Shown here: positions 34,613 to 47,029 of the stretch, in pieces
How positions within the stretch are numbered: the first letter of the stretch is position 1
Layout of the letters: the number at the start of each line of letters is the position of its first letter
Assembly: GCF_016086655.4 (NCBI RefSeq)
Contig: NC_052135.2
Span: forward strand, 71,893,702 to 71,957,701
DNA: 64,000 nucleotides
Reading direction: 5' to 3'
DNA from: Lepeophtheirus salmonis
Lineage: Eukaryota; Arthropoda; Copepoda; Siphonostomatoida; Caligidae
Translations under genes and position numbers: made by a program
Notes under the pieces: model-generated
What the model saw: only the letters and a program-made list of their open reading frames with translations
Told to the model about the DNA's origin: nothing
Databases searched by the model: none

Positions 34613-37065
34613 TTACTTTTTTTATTTACAGAACGACCAAAATTACAGTGGATGTAATTTTATGTTTTACTAACCCAAAAATGCCTTTCATGTTTACCAT
34701 TTACCTACTTTAATTCCATTGTTTAATCACAATAATTGAGATAAGCCATAGTAATATTTAAAAATTATACTAACTTCTATAAATATGGTCATTTGATGCA
34801 ACAAATTTAGTCAAAATATTAATGTATTTATGATGATTGCACATTCATTGAAACGAAGAAATAAAACTTAAATGTATGAATGTGTATATTTTTAAATATA
34901 AATACAGAATACATAAATATTAATAGACTTATCAGAGTATAAATTTAACTTGATAATATAATGTTCTTTTACATTATAATGATCGCTATTTCTTTGATGA
35001 AATAGTATAAAAGTGCCCGCTTGAAGTAAAAATGTGACATTTTTCAGAATAACAGAAAAAAAAAAATGGATTTACTTTTAGTCTTGGTCTTTCAAAAATT
35101 CGACAGGGCTATTTTGGTGATTTTTACTAATTTTACATATATATGTATAATATCGATTTTAGACATTCTTCAAACAATATTTCACTACATTAATGTGAGA
35201 AGGCAACCTACAAAGAAAATAAAATAGGCTACTTTGACGTTTAAAAGGCTAATGTAGTTTCAGAGGAAAACAAATACAAATTACTTTGTTTAAATTATAT
35301 CGCATTCAGGAGTCAGATAAAAAATTAAAATGGATAATCAAGTCGAAGATTATTCTTTCATTTATTATTGTATATTGTAAAATCCGTATTAAATCGCAGA
35401 AACGTCGATTTCTTCGCTTCTCAGGCATGTATTAGATATGCAAAGATGCCGAGATGATTCGTGTATCAAAGTTGTGTCAGAAACACTGGCAGTAACAGGA
35501 CATCTATCTGTTATTTCAGAAGTTCAGAAAGAGAGACACTTCCACACATTCTGTGGAAGTGTTCTGTTTTAAAGCGTGTTTACTCAACTCTTGGATAGCT
35601 GGTAGAGGAACACTTTGGAGACTCAGTGAACTGGAATAATAAGCAATGAATCCTCAAAATTCACTTTTGCATCTATGACATAAAGGCATCCGGTTACAAG
35701 CATGATGGGTGTGAGATAAATTTAATAAAAAATCTTTACTAGTACTTAAATACATTTAGGTTATGTCTTGAATATTTTATTAAAATTTGTGTGTATATAT
35801 ATATATACATTTATTATCTTATTATAGCATTTGTCCAATATTTGCAAATATTTGAAATAAATTATGTTTATGAAAAAAAAGGAGAATATCTTTTATAGGT
35901 TATCTGTATATTATTGACCTATGGAAGATTCGATCATTCATCCTACTGATAAGTGATCGGGGACACTGCTTATGAGCTATTGCCTAAGGAGCTATAAATT
36001 ACAGTTATATTAATTTTTATTAAAAAAAGAGGTCATTTTCTTTGAGTACTCTGAAAAGTGCACTTAGTTTCATAAGTAAGGTAATTTTCAAAAATATAAG
36101 ATTTATTGAGGTTGTTAGTCATTGCCAAATGATCCTGATAACTACAAATAACCTATGGTACATGAAAGTTTTGATCACTAACCTTGGTTCCATTTGATTA
36201 CATACATGCAAAATGTTTATGTCCTTCTTGAGAGATTTTATATGTTTATTATTGAAGTTTTGAAAATGTGTAAATCATATATTTACTTAGTCGACTGCTT
36301 GTAAGTATTACTTTAAAGGAATTTGTTCGTTAAACCTTAACTATCACTATCAAAATCTTTTAAATGACCCAGGCAAGTTTGGGAAAAATTAGAGTTATGA
36401 AATTTATTTTTATAATCCTTTGACATGTTATAACTGAACTTTACATTGGCATTTCCATACTATTTTCCTTTATTTAAAAAATAGTGGTCACTTTAATATG
36501 CAGATGTGCAACATATAATATTCAATATCGTTTATTACTTTTTTTTTTAGTTGAAAAGGAAAAAAGAAAAAAAAAAGTCATTTTATGAATATTCAATTAT
36601 AGAGATCAAAGAGTAGTTTAACTTTTGATTTGAATGCTAACATTTTTATTTTGTTAATCCATGAACACATTAATTATATTAAAATGTTTCATGCATATTG
36701 AAAAGACAAATATATATAAATTTATTTAATTTAATTTTTTTTAAAGAAAAGTTGCATTGGATAACCAGTATTGGCTTAATATATCTAGAATTGTAAATTT
36801 TTTGTCAGCAAGATATAAATATTCATAACAATTTGATAATATGTTTTGACACTATTTATTGCAATGGCTTGCAAAACAAATGAGTTTGGAATCAAAATAG
36901 TTGGATCCAATGTGGACAGATCCAGAATCCTCCTATGCAGTAACAAATAAATCATTGTCAATATACAAAGATTTAATGTCCCATTTTCTCATCTTATTCA
37001 GTTCAGTTTTTTATGGGAGATTCAGATTATATGCACTAGTTTTTTTAATGTCCGGACTATTCTTA
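34613..37065. other. AT-rich non-coding stretch
   Basis: No supported gene. It contains an 11-bp perfect hairpin at 35536-35562 (listed separately). The open frame 36901-37164 runs into the repeat at 37066 and is not convincing. Confidence 0.45.
35536..35562. other. Perfect 11-bp inverted repeat
   Basis: ACACTTCCACA, a five-base loop CATTC, then TGTGGAAGTGT. It is GC-richer than its surroundings. The stem is too short for a microRNA precursor and there is no coding frame nearby. It may be the centre of a decayed palindromic element. Confidence 0.5.
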
Positions 37066-37510
37066 ACCAAGGGCGTCTGCAGGGTTTTATTTTTAGTGGG
37101 TCTTGGTATTTGTCGAAAAAGTTTTTTTACTTTTTTTTCAAAAATTATTATTTGTTATAATTAATTTAATTTACTAGAAACAAATTTCAAATATTAAATT
37201 TTTAGAAAAAAATATCAAAAATTAATTGTTTTGAAAGAAATTTTTAAAAATTCAAATCTATTCATAAAATTCAAAATTAATTTGTTTTGGAAGAAATTTT
37301 TAAAATTCAAATCTATTTATAAAAAATTAATTGTTTTGGAAGAAATTTTTAAAATTCAAATCTATTTATAAAAATTTAATTGTTTTGGAAGAAATTTTTA
37401 AAAATTCAAATCTATTCATAAAAAATTATACTTTTAAAAATAAAATTCAAATATTAATTAGTTTTGAATCAATTTAAAAATTCACAGCCTTTCACAAAAA
37501 ATTAAATATT
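37066..37510 (+). repeat. Dispersed repeat with about 50-bp tandem units
   Basis: Begins AGGGCGTCTGCAGGGT (same head as 1600-1700 inverted) and includes about four tandem copies of a unit near 50 bp, TTGTTTTGGAAGAAATTTTT then AAAATTCAAATCTATTTATA, starting at about 37224, 37278, 37329 and 37378, with weaker partial units to 37505. Units differ by small indels and a few substitutions. Confidence 0.7.
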
Positions 37511-37669
37511 AAATGTTTTCAAAAAAAAATTCAAAGTATATTTATTTTATTAATAATATCAGGAAAAAAAATTAAAATTGGAACAACTCTATGAATTTAG
37601 CTCAAACAACCTGTGTTTATTGCTATATTTTGTGTATGTCAATATAAACGTATCAAATTAATCTTCTAC

Positions 37670-38045
37670 AGTCCCCGTAGAAGGTCAACGTCCCTCCTGA
37701 TGACATCGACCATACATGTGGATAGGGATATCAACCTTTGTACCTTGCTATATGGAGATGGCTTTGATGAGAATGGAGTCCGCTTTTAAGGAGTAGAGAC
37801 CTCCAGGTGATATGGCAAACATCCAGTCTGCCTTTGTTAGAGTTATACCAAACTTATTTTAGGATAAGTTCCTTGACTTCGTTTCCCCATGGAGTTGTCA
37901 TATGACACTTATAGAACATATGTAGCGAAGTCTTCCACTCTTTGGCACAGAAAGAACATTTACTCACTTCTTCGTTCTTATTGGACTTGTTTGTATAGAG
38001 GTTTGAGGTAGCGAGTCTCTACCTTAGCTTTTTTTGTCTCAAGTT
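37670..38045 (-). pseudogene. LINE (non-LTR retrotransposon) 3' fragment with zf-RVT-like motif
   Basis: The minus strand reads RLATSNLYTNKSNKNEEVSK, then CSFCAKEWKTSLHMFYKCH, TTPWGNEVKELILK and a stop, and more degenerate sequence follows (SNKGRLDVCHITWRSLLL). The spacing C-x2-C-x8-H-x4-C followed by PW matches the zinc-binding segment downstream of many LINE reverse transcriptases (CPxC...ET..HLFxxC.....W). The reverse transcriptase itself is not present, consistent with 5' truncation. Confidence 0.5.
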
Positions 38046-38399
38046 AAATTTCAAATATTAAATTTTTTCTCTGCTGTATAATTTTCATGAATAACGAAAA
38101 AAGTTCTAGTAAAAGAAAAAGTTCCTTAATTTGATGTGAGTAATTCCTTATTGAAAGAAATAGTGATATAGCAACTTAAATAAGTGCAACCATGGCTAGC
38201 CCTGATTATATTCATGTCTACAGAAAAGTGTAATTGATGCCATTATTTATCAAAGCCTTTGTTTTTGTCTCCTAAACAATTTTGTTGTAGATTTTGTCTG
38301 TAATAAAAATTTATAAAAAATCAAGGAAGAGTTTCATTTCGAATAAATCAACTGGAATATATTGAGCGCCTGAATATATATTTGGAATCATAATTGTCC
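38046..38399. other. AT-rich non-coding stretch
   Basis: Nothing supported. Confidence 0.4.
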
Positions 38400-38745
38400 A
38401 ACTTAAGATCCCATCTGATTGTTGGTGCTTGACTATTTCCGTTCAAAAAATTTTAATCTTGGTAAATTATCTAAAGTTATACCAACTTTACTTTGCCTTT
38501 GCTCCTTTTATTGATTGCTTTTGATGCCAACATTAGCAGGGGTTTCATCTTCTCTATATTCCTCTTCCTGAACAGAACTCTGCAATTCTGCAGATTGACC
38601 AATAATTATTTTTCTCTATAGAGTTGGCGTCTAAAGCCCGGCCAATCTTATCTAGGTAATCGTCTTCATCACTCAGTTTGGTCTTGCTGTGGAAAAACCT
38701 CAACATCAGTAAGATAATTAAGACTATTGTCTTCTAAAAAATCCA
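38400..38745 (-). pseudogene. Coding-like minus-strand region of unknown family
   Basis: After an acceptor-like tract (GAGGTTTTTCCACAG) the minus strand reads KTKLSDEDDYLDKIGRALDA and NSIEKNNYWS. One frame over, it continues SAELQSSVQEEEYREDETPA and NVGIKSNQ, stop, then VGITLDNLPRLKFFERK. The acidic linker followed by a Leu-Pro-x-Leu motif is vaguely like retrotransposon gag of BEL/Pao type, but this is not secure. The frame change and stops indicate decay. Confidence 0.3.
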
Positions 38746-39349
38746 AAAATTATAATGTTCTAAGTTCAGTTTTTTGAGCAAAAAAGGAATAAGAAAATAA
38801 TTACATACATAAAAAAACAGCGAATTTTGTAGCTGACCTTTTGTTACATACTTTAAAGTACTTTAAAAAAAATATATATTTTACTTGATACCAAATTCTT
38901 ACACCACATTTTTTTCTTGATAGCAAAGTTGAGGGCTTAAACATGTACTATAAACAATCGAAATTAAACTTAAATTATTTCATTTTTCTCACAATTGACT
39001 TTAATTGGAGCGTTGATTTTGGCATTTTGAAATATTACATTTACTCTTTAACTATTTATTAGAAACTAATGAGATTGATGACCCGTTATTATAAATAAGC
39101 TATGATTTTAACCAATTTATCCATCCTTTTTATTATTTGTATAATCTTCTACAACTGAGGATTTCATCGGAGTAGTGCAACAAATTTACTCTTCAATTAT
39201 CAAGTAAAAGTACATCATGAAAGTAATAAAAATAATATTCTTAAAATTACATAAAAGTACAAAGAAAAAACTAACAAAACAAATAATCCTATATTTTAAC
39301 TATATACGAGTATATATGAATATATATCACAAAACAAAAGAGAATTAGC
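38746..39349. other. AT-rich non-coding stretch
   Basis: Nothing supported. Confidence 0.4.
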
Positions 39350-39550
39350 TAAAAATCTCCTGAGGTCAGCATCACTTCCTGGAGAAAAGCATGGAGGTAT
39401 AGAATTCCAAAGACTATCCAATTATTAATATCTGCTTGAAGATGTCTACATTTGGATAGGAAGATGAATGGATCGGAAAAGTAGCCATGGTTTAGTATTC
39501 AGAGTGGAAGAGATAGATTTTTCTGTTTGTTTAAAATTCGGTAGAGCGTA
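39350..39550 (-). pseudogene. LINE reverse-transcriptase C-terminal fragment
   Basis: The minus strand reads CFYALPNFKQTEKSISSTLN, with stops after a QM, then LDSLWNSIPPCFSPGSDADL and RRFLA. The motif LWNSIPP..S.....L..F is the common end of reverse transcriptases of several LINE clades (xWNSLPxxVxxxxSxxxFKxxL). Too short to assign a clade. Confidence 0.45.
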
Positions 39551-40361
39551 AAAACATCTTTCATTACATGTTTACACATTACGCCCTTTATACTTATGTT
39601 CAAATGGATCTTTTAGAGTTAAAAAAAGAAACTAAGTTGTTTTTAGCCTGAGTAAGAGAAAAAAACAAATTTGACTTCATATTATACATTTTGTGTCATC
39701 TGGTAGATTAGCTGAATTATTCTCTGATCTTTGGTAATCTATATAATAGTTTTTTGATTATTATTGTAAGCTTTCTCCATCATTGGGTTAACAAATATAA
39801 ATAATTATTTTATAAATATTTTTTATAACCTTCCCAATTTTTAAATTGTATTAATTTTAACTAAATTTTGATAGGTTAATGATAACTTCTATGCATAAAT
39901 TAAATTTAATATAACTTAGTAACTTAATTTCATTTTTTTGCTTTAATATTACACCAAAAAAATGTCATTTTTTTTATTAAAGCATATTTAATCTGGAAAT
40001 ATTTCATATATAAAAATCATTTTTCTGAAATGTTGCAATTTTTGTATAAGTTCTAATAAAAATCTATTTTAATCAAGTAAATTTAAATCAAAGAAACATT
40101 TCAGGTACACAGATTAATCATAAACATAAAAACACTCTAATAATTTAATATCTATTAATTATTCCATCCTAATTACTAATGAAAAATTGATTTTTTTTTG
40201 TTATGAAATTTACTAAAATATATTTCATTTTTTTCAATTTCTAGCAACAGATGATAATTTTGTAATGCAATATATAAGAACATATCTTTATTTGGAAAAA
40301 AAATATTTTATTTAACAAAGACGAGGCATAGTTTTTTTTGTTTGGTCTGATTAAAATATAT
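39551..40361. other. AT-rich non-coding stretch
   Basis: Nothing supported beyond A/T runs. Confidence 0.45.
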
Positions 40362-40828
40362 TACAGGGGTTAGAAAAAGTATCCGTACAATATTTCAAGT
40401 AAGTTGAAATAATAGTAGATTGCATTTTAAAACAATATTTATAACAATTTAAATTGAACAATTATTTGTGGTGTCATTCAATATAATTACCATATGTAAA
40501 AGAGACATAAAGGCTGACAGAGCCGTTATTACATATTTCTGGTTGAAGTGGGATATGTTCCTTTTCACTGAGAGATTTTGGGATGTTAAGGAACTATGTG
40601 GATGTTTGTTTACCTTCCTTCTCAGATTTCACCACAACTAGAAATAACACAGGTTAAGGTCAGGGATGTTGGAAGGTCACTCACCGGCTTTGATAATGAC
40701 GTGGAACTGACTGTAGATTGTTGTCTATGGAAATTTCTTTCAGGTGAAGGTAGAGCTTAGTATGATAATCACACTATATTAATAAAAACAAGTATTAAGG
40801 TTTTCGGATACTTTTCCCCACCTCTGTA
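40362..40828. mobile_element. Short Tc1-like element (MITE-like) with paired ends
   Basis: Left end TACAGGGGTTAGAAAAAGTA and right end, read inward, TACAGAGGTGGGGAAAAGTA are inverted repeats of about 30 bp starting at TA. The 467-bp interior has no open transposase frame; parts around 40590-40700 are richer in G+C and could be remnants of a transposase gene. Structure is typical of a deletion derivative of a Tc1-like element. Confidence 0.65.
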
Positions 40829-42619
40829 TATCACATACAATCTTATTTCAAATTATAAACACTTAATTGGTTAAAAAAATTCCGCTTTCTAGAATTTTTT
40901 CCCATTAAATTTTACAGTTATTCCTTTACTAATTTACAACTTTTCACAATACACCGATTTCCAAATTTGAAAACATTTATTAAACCTTTTCCAAACGACT
41001 CTTCCTTCTGTTTATCATTTATTAAGGTTTGTTTGTTTTTTATAGTAAGATTTTATTTCTAATTGAAATATTAAATATACTACTTATACGAAAAAAGTAA
41101 TTCAGAAGAACATAAATAAACATCAGCTGTTGAATACTGTTGATTTTTTTTAAAACTGTAGTTATGTTATTTTGTAATTTCATTCCACTTCATAACAAAA
41201 ATAATTTTTTTTTATATGCACAATACAAACATTTTTGTCTATGTAAGTGATTATGTTTTTAAAGAAACTATATTTATTTGCCCATATTCACCAATTAAGG
41301 CTATTTGTATCTTATTTTCAAATAAAGCTCAAAAATTAGGCTCGAAGAGGGAATTAGATGTTTTTGCTATTATCCAACACAAGTTTAGATCTAATAATCC
41401 CACTAAAATTATGTTTCTGGACGTCGTTTCCTGCAATTTTAAGGCATGTAAAATCTTTTTTTTCTTCAGCTGTTTTATAATCCACTACACTATCATTTTT
41501 TTTTAAATTGGACTTTTATTAGAATTTAATACAATAATATAAAGATTAAAATAATTATAAAATACATCAAGAGGGATTGCGATAAAATTAGTTATGAATA
41601 AACGTTATAGAATTTCCTTCAATATATACAAAAATTGAAACATAGCTTATTTGTAATTTTAATATATTTAAAGCGATGTGTAGTGTATTGGAAGAAATAT
41701 CCCTCTATACCAAATGAACACGACTATGGGTACATATGTACTTAGTCGCAAACAAATTCTAAAATTTAGTGTAATATTATATAACAAGTTGTTAAAAATA
41801 GTGATGGAAATCGTTTGTATATTTAAAAAAAATCCATTAAAAGTAATTAATTTCTTTTATATACAATGAATACTTTACACATATGAGTAAATTATTTGGC
41901 TGTAAAAAGCGTTCCCTCATAATCATCACAGCTGCATCTCACAGACCAAAGCATTAAACTCAAAAAGATTGGCGGTAATATATGGAACCACATTAAACAA
42001 GTTTAATCAGTGTGCATCTTGAATCAATCTAATAGTTGTTCTCACTCGTCATTTACAAGTACCTGGTTCTCCCCTGTACTTAAATTTTGAAGACTTATCA
42101 GGAAGCCTGCCAGAATAAAAGGATATCAAATAATCTAATTTCTATAATGTTATTGTGATTGTATTTTTCAATGTAGGGTTTTAATTTATTGTCACCAATC
42201 ATATTAAACGGTCTTTTGAAAATTCAAAGAAACTTATGCATGAACGATTATTAAATCTAATCGAAAACGTTGTTTTGATTTTCTATGCGTTTTATTAGGA
42301 AAAAATATATTTCTTTTCGAAAAAAGAAAAATGATTTTATGTATATTATCATACAATTGATTATAAATGAATATATATAATTTTAAAGTATTTATAAAAG
42401 CACAATAAGTTAGTATGGATTTAATTTTTTAACGAATTAATTTTTCTTTAAAATATTCGAAGCCATTCAATTTTGCATTGTATTTCTTTAATAATACATA
42501 CATATTTTTTGTGTATACGCATTTATTAGTTTTAAAATATTATGATACAAAATCATAATTTTTTTTTTACAAAAACTAAAATTGGCATTTCATATAATGC
42601 CACTAGTCCATAAAATTTT
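40829..42619. other. AT-rich non-coding stretch
   Basis: The frame at 41216-41506 (plus) is hydrophobic and Lys/Phe-rich as in random AT-rich DNA. No motif or splice border of note. Confidence 0.45.
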
Positions 42620-43075
42620 AACTTTTGTTAGCTTTTGAATTGAGATTAGATGTTCTTGTTCGGGTTATTTTACCTCTTGAAACATGAAAATGATCCAATT
42701 GATATTTTATTAAAACTTTCATATCTTCTTCGATTTGAGGTGTTGGGTTTATTGATTTTTACTTCCCCAACACTTGTTGAGGGGTTTTCTTCTATGACCT
42801 TCTCATTATCTTTACTTTTTATTATTAATAAACTATCAATTTTCATATTGCATTTATTTTTTTTGATAATTTTTATATAGGCATTGATTATTGACTTGTC
42901 ATTTTTTCAAACTTCTGAACCGCTTCATATGTAATTGATTTTAGTTTCCAATTTGCTGTTCGTTTGTATCCTTTGTAATGTTAAATTTTTCTTTATTGAA
43001 ATTCTTGTGATTACTTATTTTCCTGGCAACTTCGCCATGTCATGTTTCGATCAAAATAAATGAATGCACCTGCAG
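42620..43075 (-). other. Lys/Asn-rich coding-like segment, minus strand
   Basis: The minus strand from about 42890 gives a frame of about 70 residues reading SIINAYIKIIKKNKCNMKID, KDNEKVIEENPSTSVGEVKI and RYESFNKISIGSFSCFKR, and the preceding 150 bases have other Lys/Asn-rich open pieces. The plus-strand frame at 42650-42880 is hydrophobic and may be its antisense. Asn/Lys bias is expected in AT-rich DNA, but ENPSTSVGEV is less so. Function unknown. Confidence 0.2.
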
Positions 43076-43940
43076 GACTTTAACTAATTTTTTTTCTTAA
43101 TCAAATCAATATTATATTTACTTATCATTCCATGATAATTGCATGATAATACTCATACTTGATATCACATCAGGTTCCATAAAAACATGCAAATCTTTGG
43201 ATTAACTAGAAAATTCATTTATCAGTAGTTGAATTATTGAGTAAAGTTGATTATCCTTATTCATTTCATCATAAAAAATGATCACTATTTAAAACTTAAT
43301 GACGATTAAGTATTGATGATGATAAATAATTACTACGTTTGAAACATAATGATAATATTTTTCCATCCATGATGCATAGAAATGATATTGAACTGCATAT
43401 ACAAAATTTGATTTCTGAGACCTTTAAATTAAAAAAACAAAAACAAATTTGAACCATTTGGTTATTATAAGTAGCAAATACCAGTCAAGTTTCTCTAAGA
43501 AGCAAACTTTGGATAGTAATTGGTAATAATTGAAATTGTTAATAAATTTTTTTTAACTTAATAGGAGAAGCTTTAAATTATTATGAGTCATTCTAAAATA
43601 TCGCAAAGGAATAGTCTGTCATAGTATTACCAATTTCCCAAGAAACCCCAATTTTTGATTCTGAGACGGTTATTTTCGACTCATTCTAATATAAAAGTAA
43701 GGCATTTGAAATGTTTGCAATTTTGTCTGGCCTCATTCCATCCCCTACAAACTAGATTTTATAGAAACATTCACTAAAGGAGAGTAAACATGGTACGAAT
43801 GTGACTCTAACAAGTCTCATTTATATCAGGAAACAAACGTTATAAACTTTTGTGTATTTTGTGCAATTTAAATAAAAATAAACAACACTTTTGGAGCTAA
43901 ATCCATTCACCCTAAAAACTCAGAAAACGTGTCAAACAGG
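43076..43940. other. AT-rich non-coding stretch
   Basis: Nothing supported. Confidence 0.4.
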
Positions 43941-44766
43941 ATAGTTTGGACCTGCAAACGATGATATAATTCAATAATGACTTAAGGTTGAATAATTGAA
44001 ATTAGTTTATATTCCCATACATTGAAGAATAATCAACTATTTACAAAACTAAACAAACATGAGCTCTATAGCTTAGATAAGTCGAGAAAAAAACAATTGA
44101 ACGTGATCAACAAATATCCATTCTGCCACCCAAAGTTGTTGGTCGTCTCCAGCGTTGTAGAGGACAAGGGGGTCTGTCCAAAAGACGAAACTGGGCCACG
44201 AGCAGAAAACTGACTAGGCTACTCCTCTCAATTCCATGAGGGACAATGCCAAATATCTCAGGGTTTTACGATTGACTGTCTTTCAAATTATAAAATAAAA
44301 GTCGATGGAAAGAGCCTTGTAGGGTGGAGAGGCCACTTTTGATACAGCAATGAAAGAAACCCATCTCCTCCGTTGAAGAAACTTCTGAGTTCTTTTGAAC
44401 TCTTTTTTTTTACCCTTGCAACCCCTCTACAACTTAATGGCGACCCTTTCGTCTAAAATTTTTAGGTGCTTATTGAAGGGACGGCCTACAGTGTCCTTCA
44501 CCCAGACACCAAGGCCCTCAAAGCCACTCACAGCAGCATTGGGAGGTCATGAAAGATAACTAAATCTACAGCGGTTACAAAGGCTTCTGCCGCCGCCTGG
44601 AAGCCATTATTGCCGCTAAGGGAGCCTATATGAATGATTAAGAGAGCGCATACAAATTTATATTTTTAGTATTAATTATGTAGAAGATTTATTTATTATT
44701 TCATAAATTATATCTTGTTAAATTCTAAAATTGAAAGTGTTCTGATTTTAATGAAACATTCCGTTA
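43941..44766 (+). mobile_element. Group I Tc1/mariner deletion derivative
   Basis: Left end is heavily degraded; the subterminal block TTCAATAATGACTTAAGGTT and the leader TTACAAAACTAAACAAACATG are clear. The interior keeps shared blocks (GTCTCCAGCGTTGTAGAGG, TCAATTCCATGAGGGACAA, ACCCATCTCCTCCG) and the transposase C-terminus FCRRLEAIIAAKGAYMND ending in TAA at 44641. The right end, TTTTAATGAAACATTCCGTT, is at 44747-44766. At 826 bp it lacks most of the catalytic domain. It is the best-preserved C-terminus of this group here. Confidence 0.7.
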
Positions 44767-44958
44767 ACTTGATTTTTGTGAATGTTTGATTGGAATTAGT
44801 AATAATTTAAGGTCACAGCAGCGTTTTACTTTGTTACTCATCTTACAAACGTTTAGATAAACAGTACTTTTCATGGAATTGATTCTATGAAGCTTTTGAA
44901 ATAAAAAATCATCAAATTGCTCCAAAAAAGGACTTCAACGCTCATTTATTCATATATA
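44767..44958. other. Flank of the hAT element
   Basis: AT-rich sequence between the group I copy and the target duplication at 44959. No gene seen. Confidence 0.4.
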
Positions 44959-44966
44959 ATACGCAT
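44959..44966 (+). repeat. 8-bp target-site duplication, left copy
   Basis: ATACGCAT, identical to 48677-48684. It fits the hAT target preference nTnnnnAn. It directly precedes the terminal TAGGGG. Confidence 0.75.
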
Positions 44967-45377
44967 TAGGGGTATCACAGGAGCCCAAAATTGAGCTATC
45001 ACACATTCTGATCCCACAAAGGTTGCAAATGTTAAATATAAATCCGTTTTACTAAAAAAAATAATCCAGGAGAAAAAAATGTATTCCTCACCCTATTTTT
45101 TGTCTGGAACAGTTTCTGTATGAAGTAAAAAAAAATCATACATAAACTTTTTTTTCTTATTTATAAAAATGCTTTATGTGCTTAAAAAAATGATTTTACA
45201 CAATGTATAATTTTTTGATAAAAGTTAAACCTCTCACTTCTTAGCGTGATAAACGTTACTTTCCCCGGATTTAGTGCGAAAATAAACGAAAAATATAAAA
45301 ATTACTCATGAAAAGGAAGAATTCTGCCATTATCTTATTTTTTTTTGTATATAAGTTAGTGTAAAATAATGTGGATA
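44967..45377 (+). repeat. Left long terminal inverted repeat of the hAT-like element
   Basis: Pairs with 48272-48676 in inverted orientation. Conserved islands include TTGAGCTATCAC, GTTGCAAATG, GATAAACGTT, GAATTCTGCCA/AAATTCTGCCA and AATAATGTGGATA, separated by A/T-rich segments with indels. Confidence 0.75.
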
Positions 45378-45478
45378 CCATAAATATTTGTAAATTATAT
45401 TTAATTTGTACATTTGAAATAAAGAAATCAAAATTTGTTATTACCTCTTTGTATTTTAAAAAATAGACTTAATAGTAA

Positions 45479-46932
45479 GTGTCTTTTATAGAACAACTTC
45501 AAATAGAACCATTATTCAAGAATACTGAATATAAATGCGATGCAAGTGATTTTTCACAAAGTAGTATTCAAACAGAAACAACAATGGCTGCAAGAAGTTT
45601 TACACTGCATTTCCTTTTTTGTCAGCCCAGTGATCTAAATCCAGCAATTCTTACATCTACAAAGGATGTCAATAAATCCCTTTTAATTGTAAAGCAAGAT
45701 TTAAATCAAACTCGTCCTGGTAAATGGTTTAAAAGATCTTATTTAACAACTGATGATTTAGTTTTGTCACCATGGAAGCAATTCAGCATTCCTGCAATGA
45801 ACAAGTACTTTGTTGATGTTAAAATTTTAAAAAAATAGACGAAAAAGTTGACAGGATTTCTGAAAATGGGTTGATAACGGAAAATCCTTGGGTCAAAAAT
45901 TTTGTTAATGAATGTGATAAAATGTTGGATATTACTTCATGTCAATGCTATAATAACTGATTGTGTTACTACAAGAAATAATTCGGATACTGCCAGTATG
46001 GGAGACTGTCAAATTGAGCGGGAAAATAACAAAGGGAAACGGTTAATGGACCGAAATTCTTATAATTAGTCCTTAACCAATTTTTCAGATGTTGAAGATT
46101 TCCCTATGCCTGAAAATGCTGCTGAGAACTTGGGCATTGACAAAGAGTCTATGAGCAATTAAAAAAATATGACCATAATAAAGGGAGTTACCCTAATCAT
46201 GCAAAAATGGCAGACACATTTTGGTTGTCACATACAACAGTAGCTGCTATATTTATTTATTTTTAAAAGATTTCGAATTAATTTTACCTTCAAATATATT
46301 AAATAAGCAAAAAGTTCAAAGAGAAAGACAGAAGTACAGGAAAATTCAAGGAAAATCTTCAAAAGAAGAATCAATGAAAATCAAATACTGTATTGATTTT
46401 GATAGCAAGTTCGACCTTACCAAAATGGTTAAAAGTGTTGAACATCAAGAGAAAAGCAATGAGAGCTTCTTACCCAAAATGTATTCTGCAGAGAAAAAGA
46501 GGAGCATATAGTCATTATTAAAGTTTCTCTAACATGAACGAGTTTTAATTTTTATTCCTATAAACTATATAAAGGTGCTAAATTGTAACTTCCATGATTT
46601 GAAACTAAAAACATTAAATTCACAAGAATAATGTTTCTTTTTCAATTTTGAAATTTTAAAAACATATTCATGTTGGTCTTTCCCCCATTTAATTACCCCA
46701 ACTTGTATACATTGACCATTTTTCACCAAAAAGTGGGAAAACGGAAGATCAAAATAGAGAAATACTATCGGTTCTAAAAGATCATGAAAGCCTAGAATCC
46801 ATAGTTGTTATCATATGTGATGGTTGCAACCCAAATGTATGAATTGGGTCTGGCATTGTAAGAAGGCTTTAACTTTTCCTACAAAGACCCTTTAATGGCT
46901 TTAAAGTTGATGTACAAAATAAATTGATGGTG
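45479..46932 (+). pseudogene. Decayed ORF of the invertebrate hAT-associated family, N-terminal and middle parts
   Basis: Successive plus-strand frames are co-linear with an ORF family I recall from many invertebrate genomes. In order: KQFSIPAMNKYFVDVKILKK (45780-45838); ENPWVKNFVNECDKMLDITS followed by CQC (45880-45945), the LFDIAACKC-like motif; EDFPMPENAAENLGIDKE (about 46095); AKMADTFWLSHTTVAAIF and LKDFELILPSN with NKQKVQRERQKYRKI (46205-46350), the LKDFGxI...NKxKVRRER block; MKIKYCIDFDSKFDLTKM (46375); EKEEHIVIIK (46492); and SIVVIICDGCNPNV with GIVRRLELFLQRPFNGF (46798-46915), the GCDGTNVNTG...RPLQW block. Frames change at least four times and stops are frequent, so it is dead. The family's role is usually unannotated; here it sits between hAT-type ends. 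Confidence 0.6.
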
Positions 46933-47029
46933 ATCAAAAAATATCAAGTATTTATAGGGCTTCATTTGAAGATAAATAAATTAAGATTTACAAAAAATGT
47001 CATTCGTCAATTTCAGGCCTGTTGTAGGA
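46933..47029. other. Junction between the hAT ORF and the Tc1 insertion
   Basis: AT-rich sequence with no terminal inverted repeat of group IV visible, so the insertion's left end is lost or too degraded to place. The exact border is uncertain within about 46930-47035. Confidence 0.4.
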
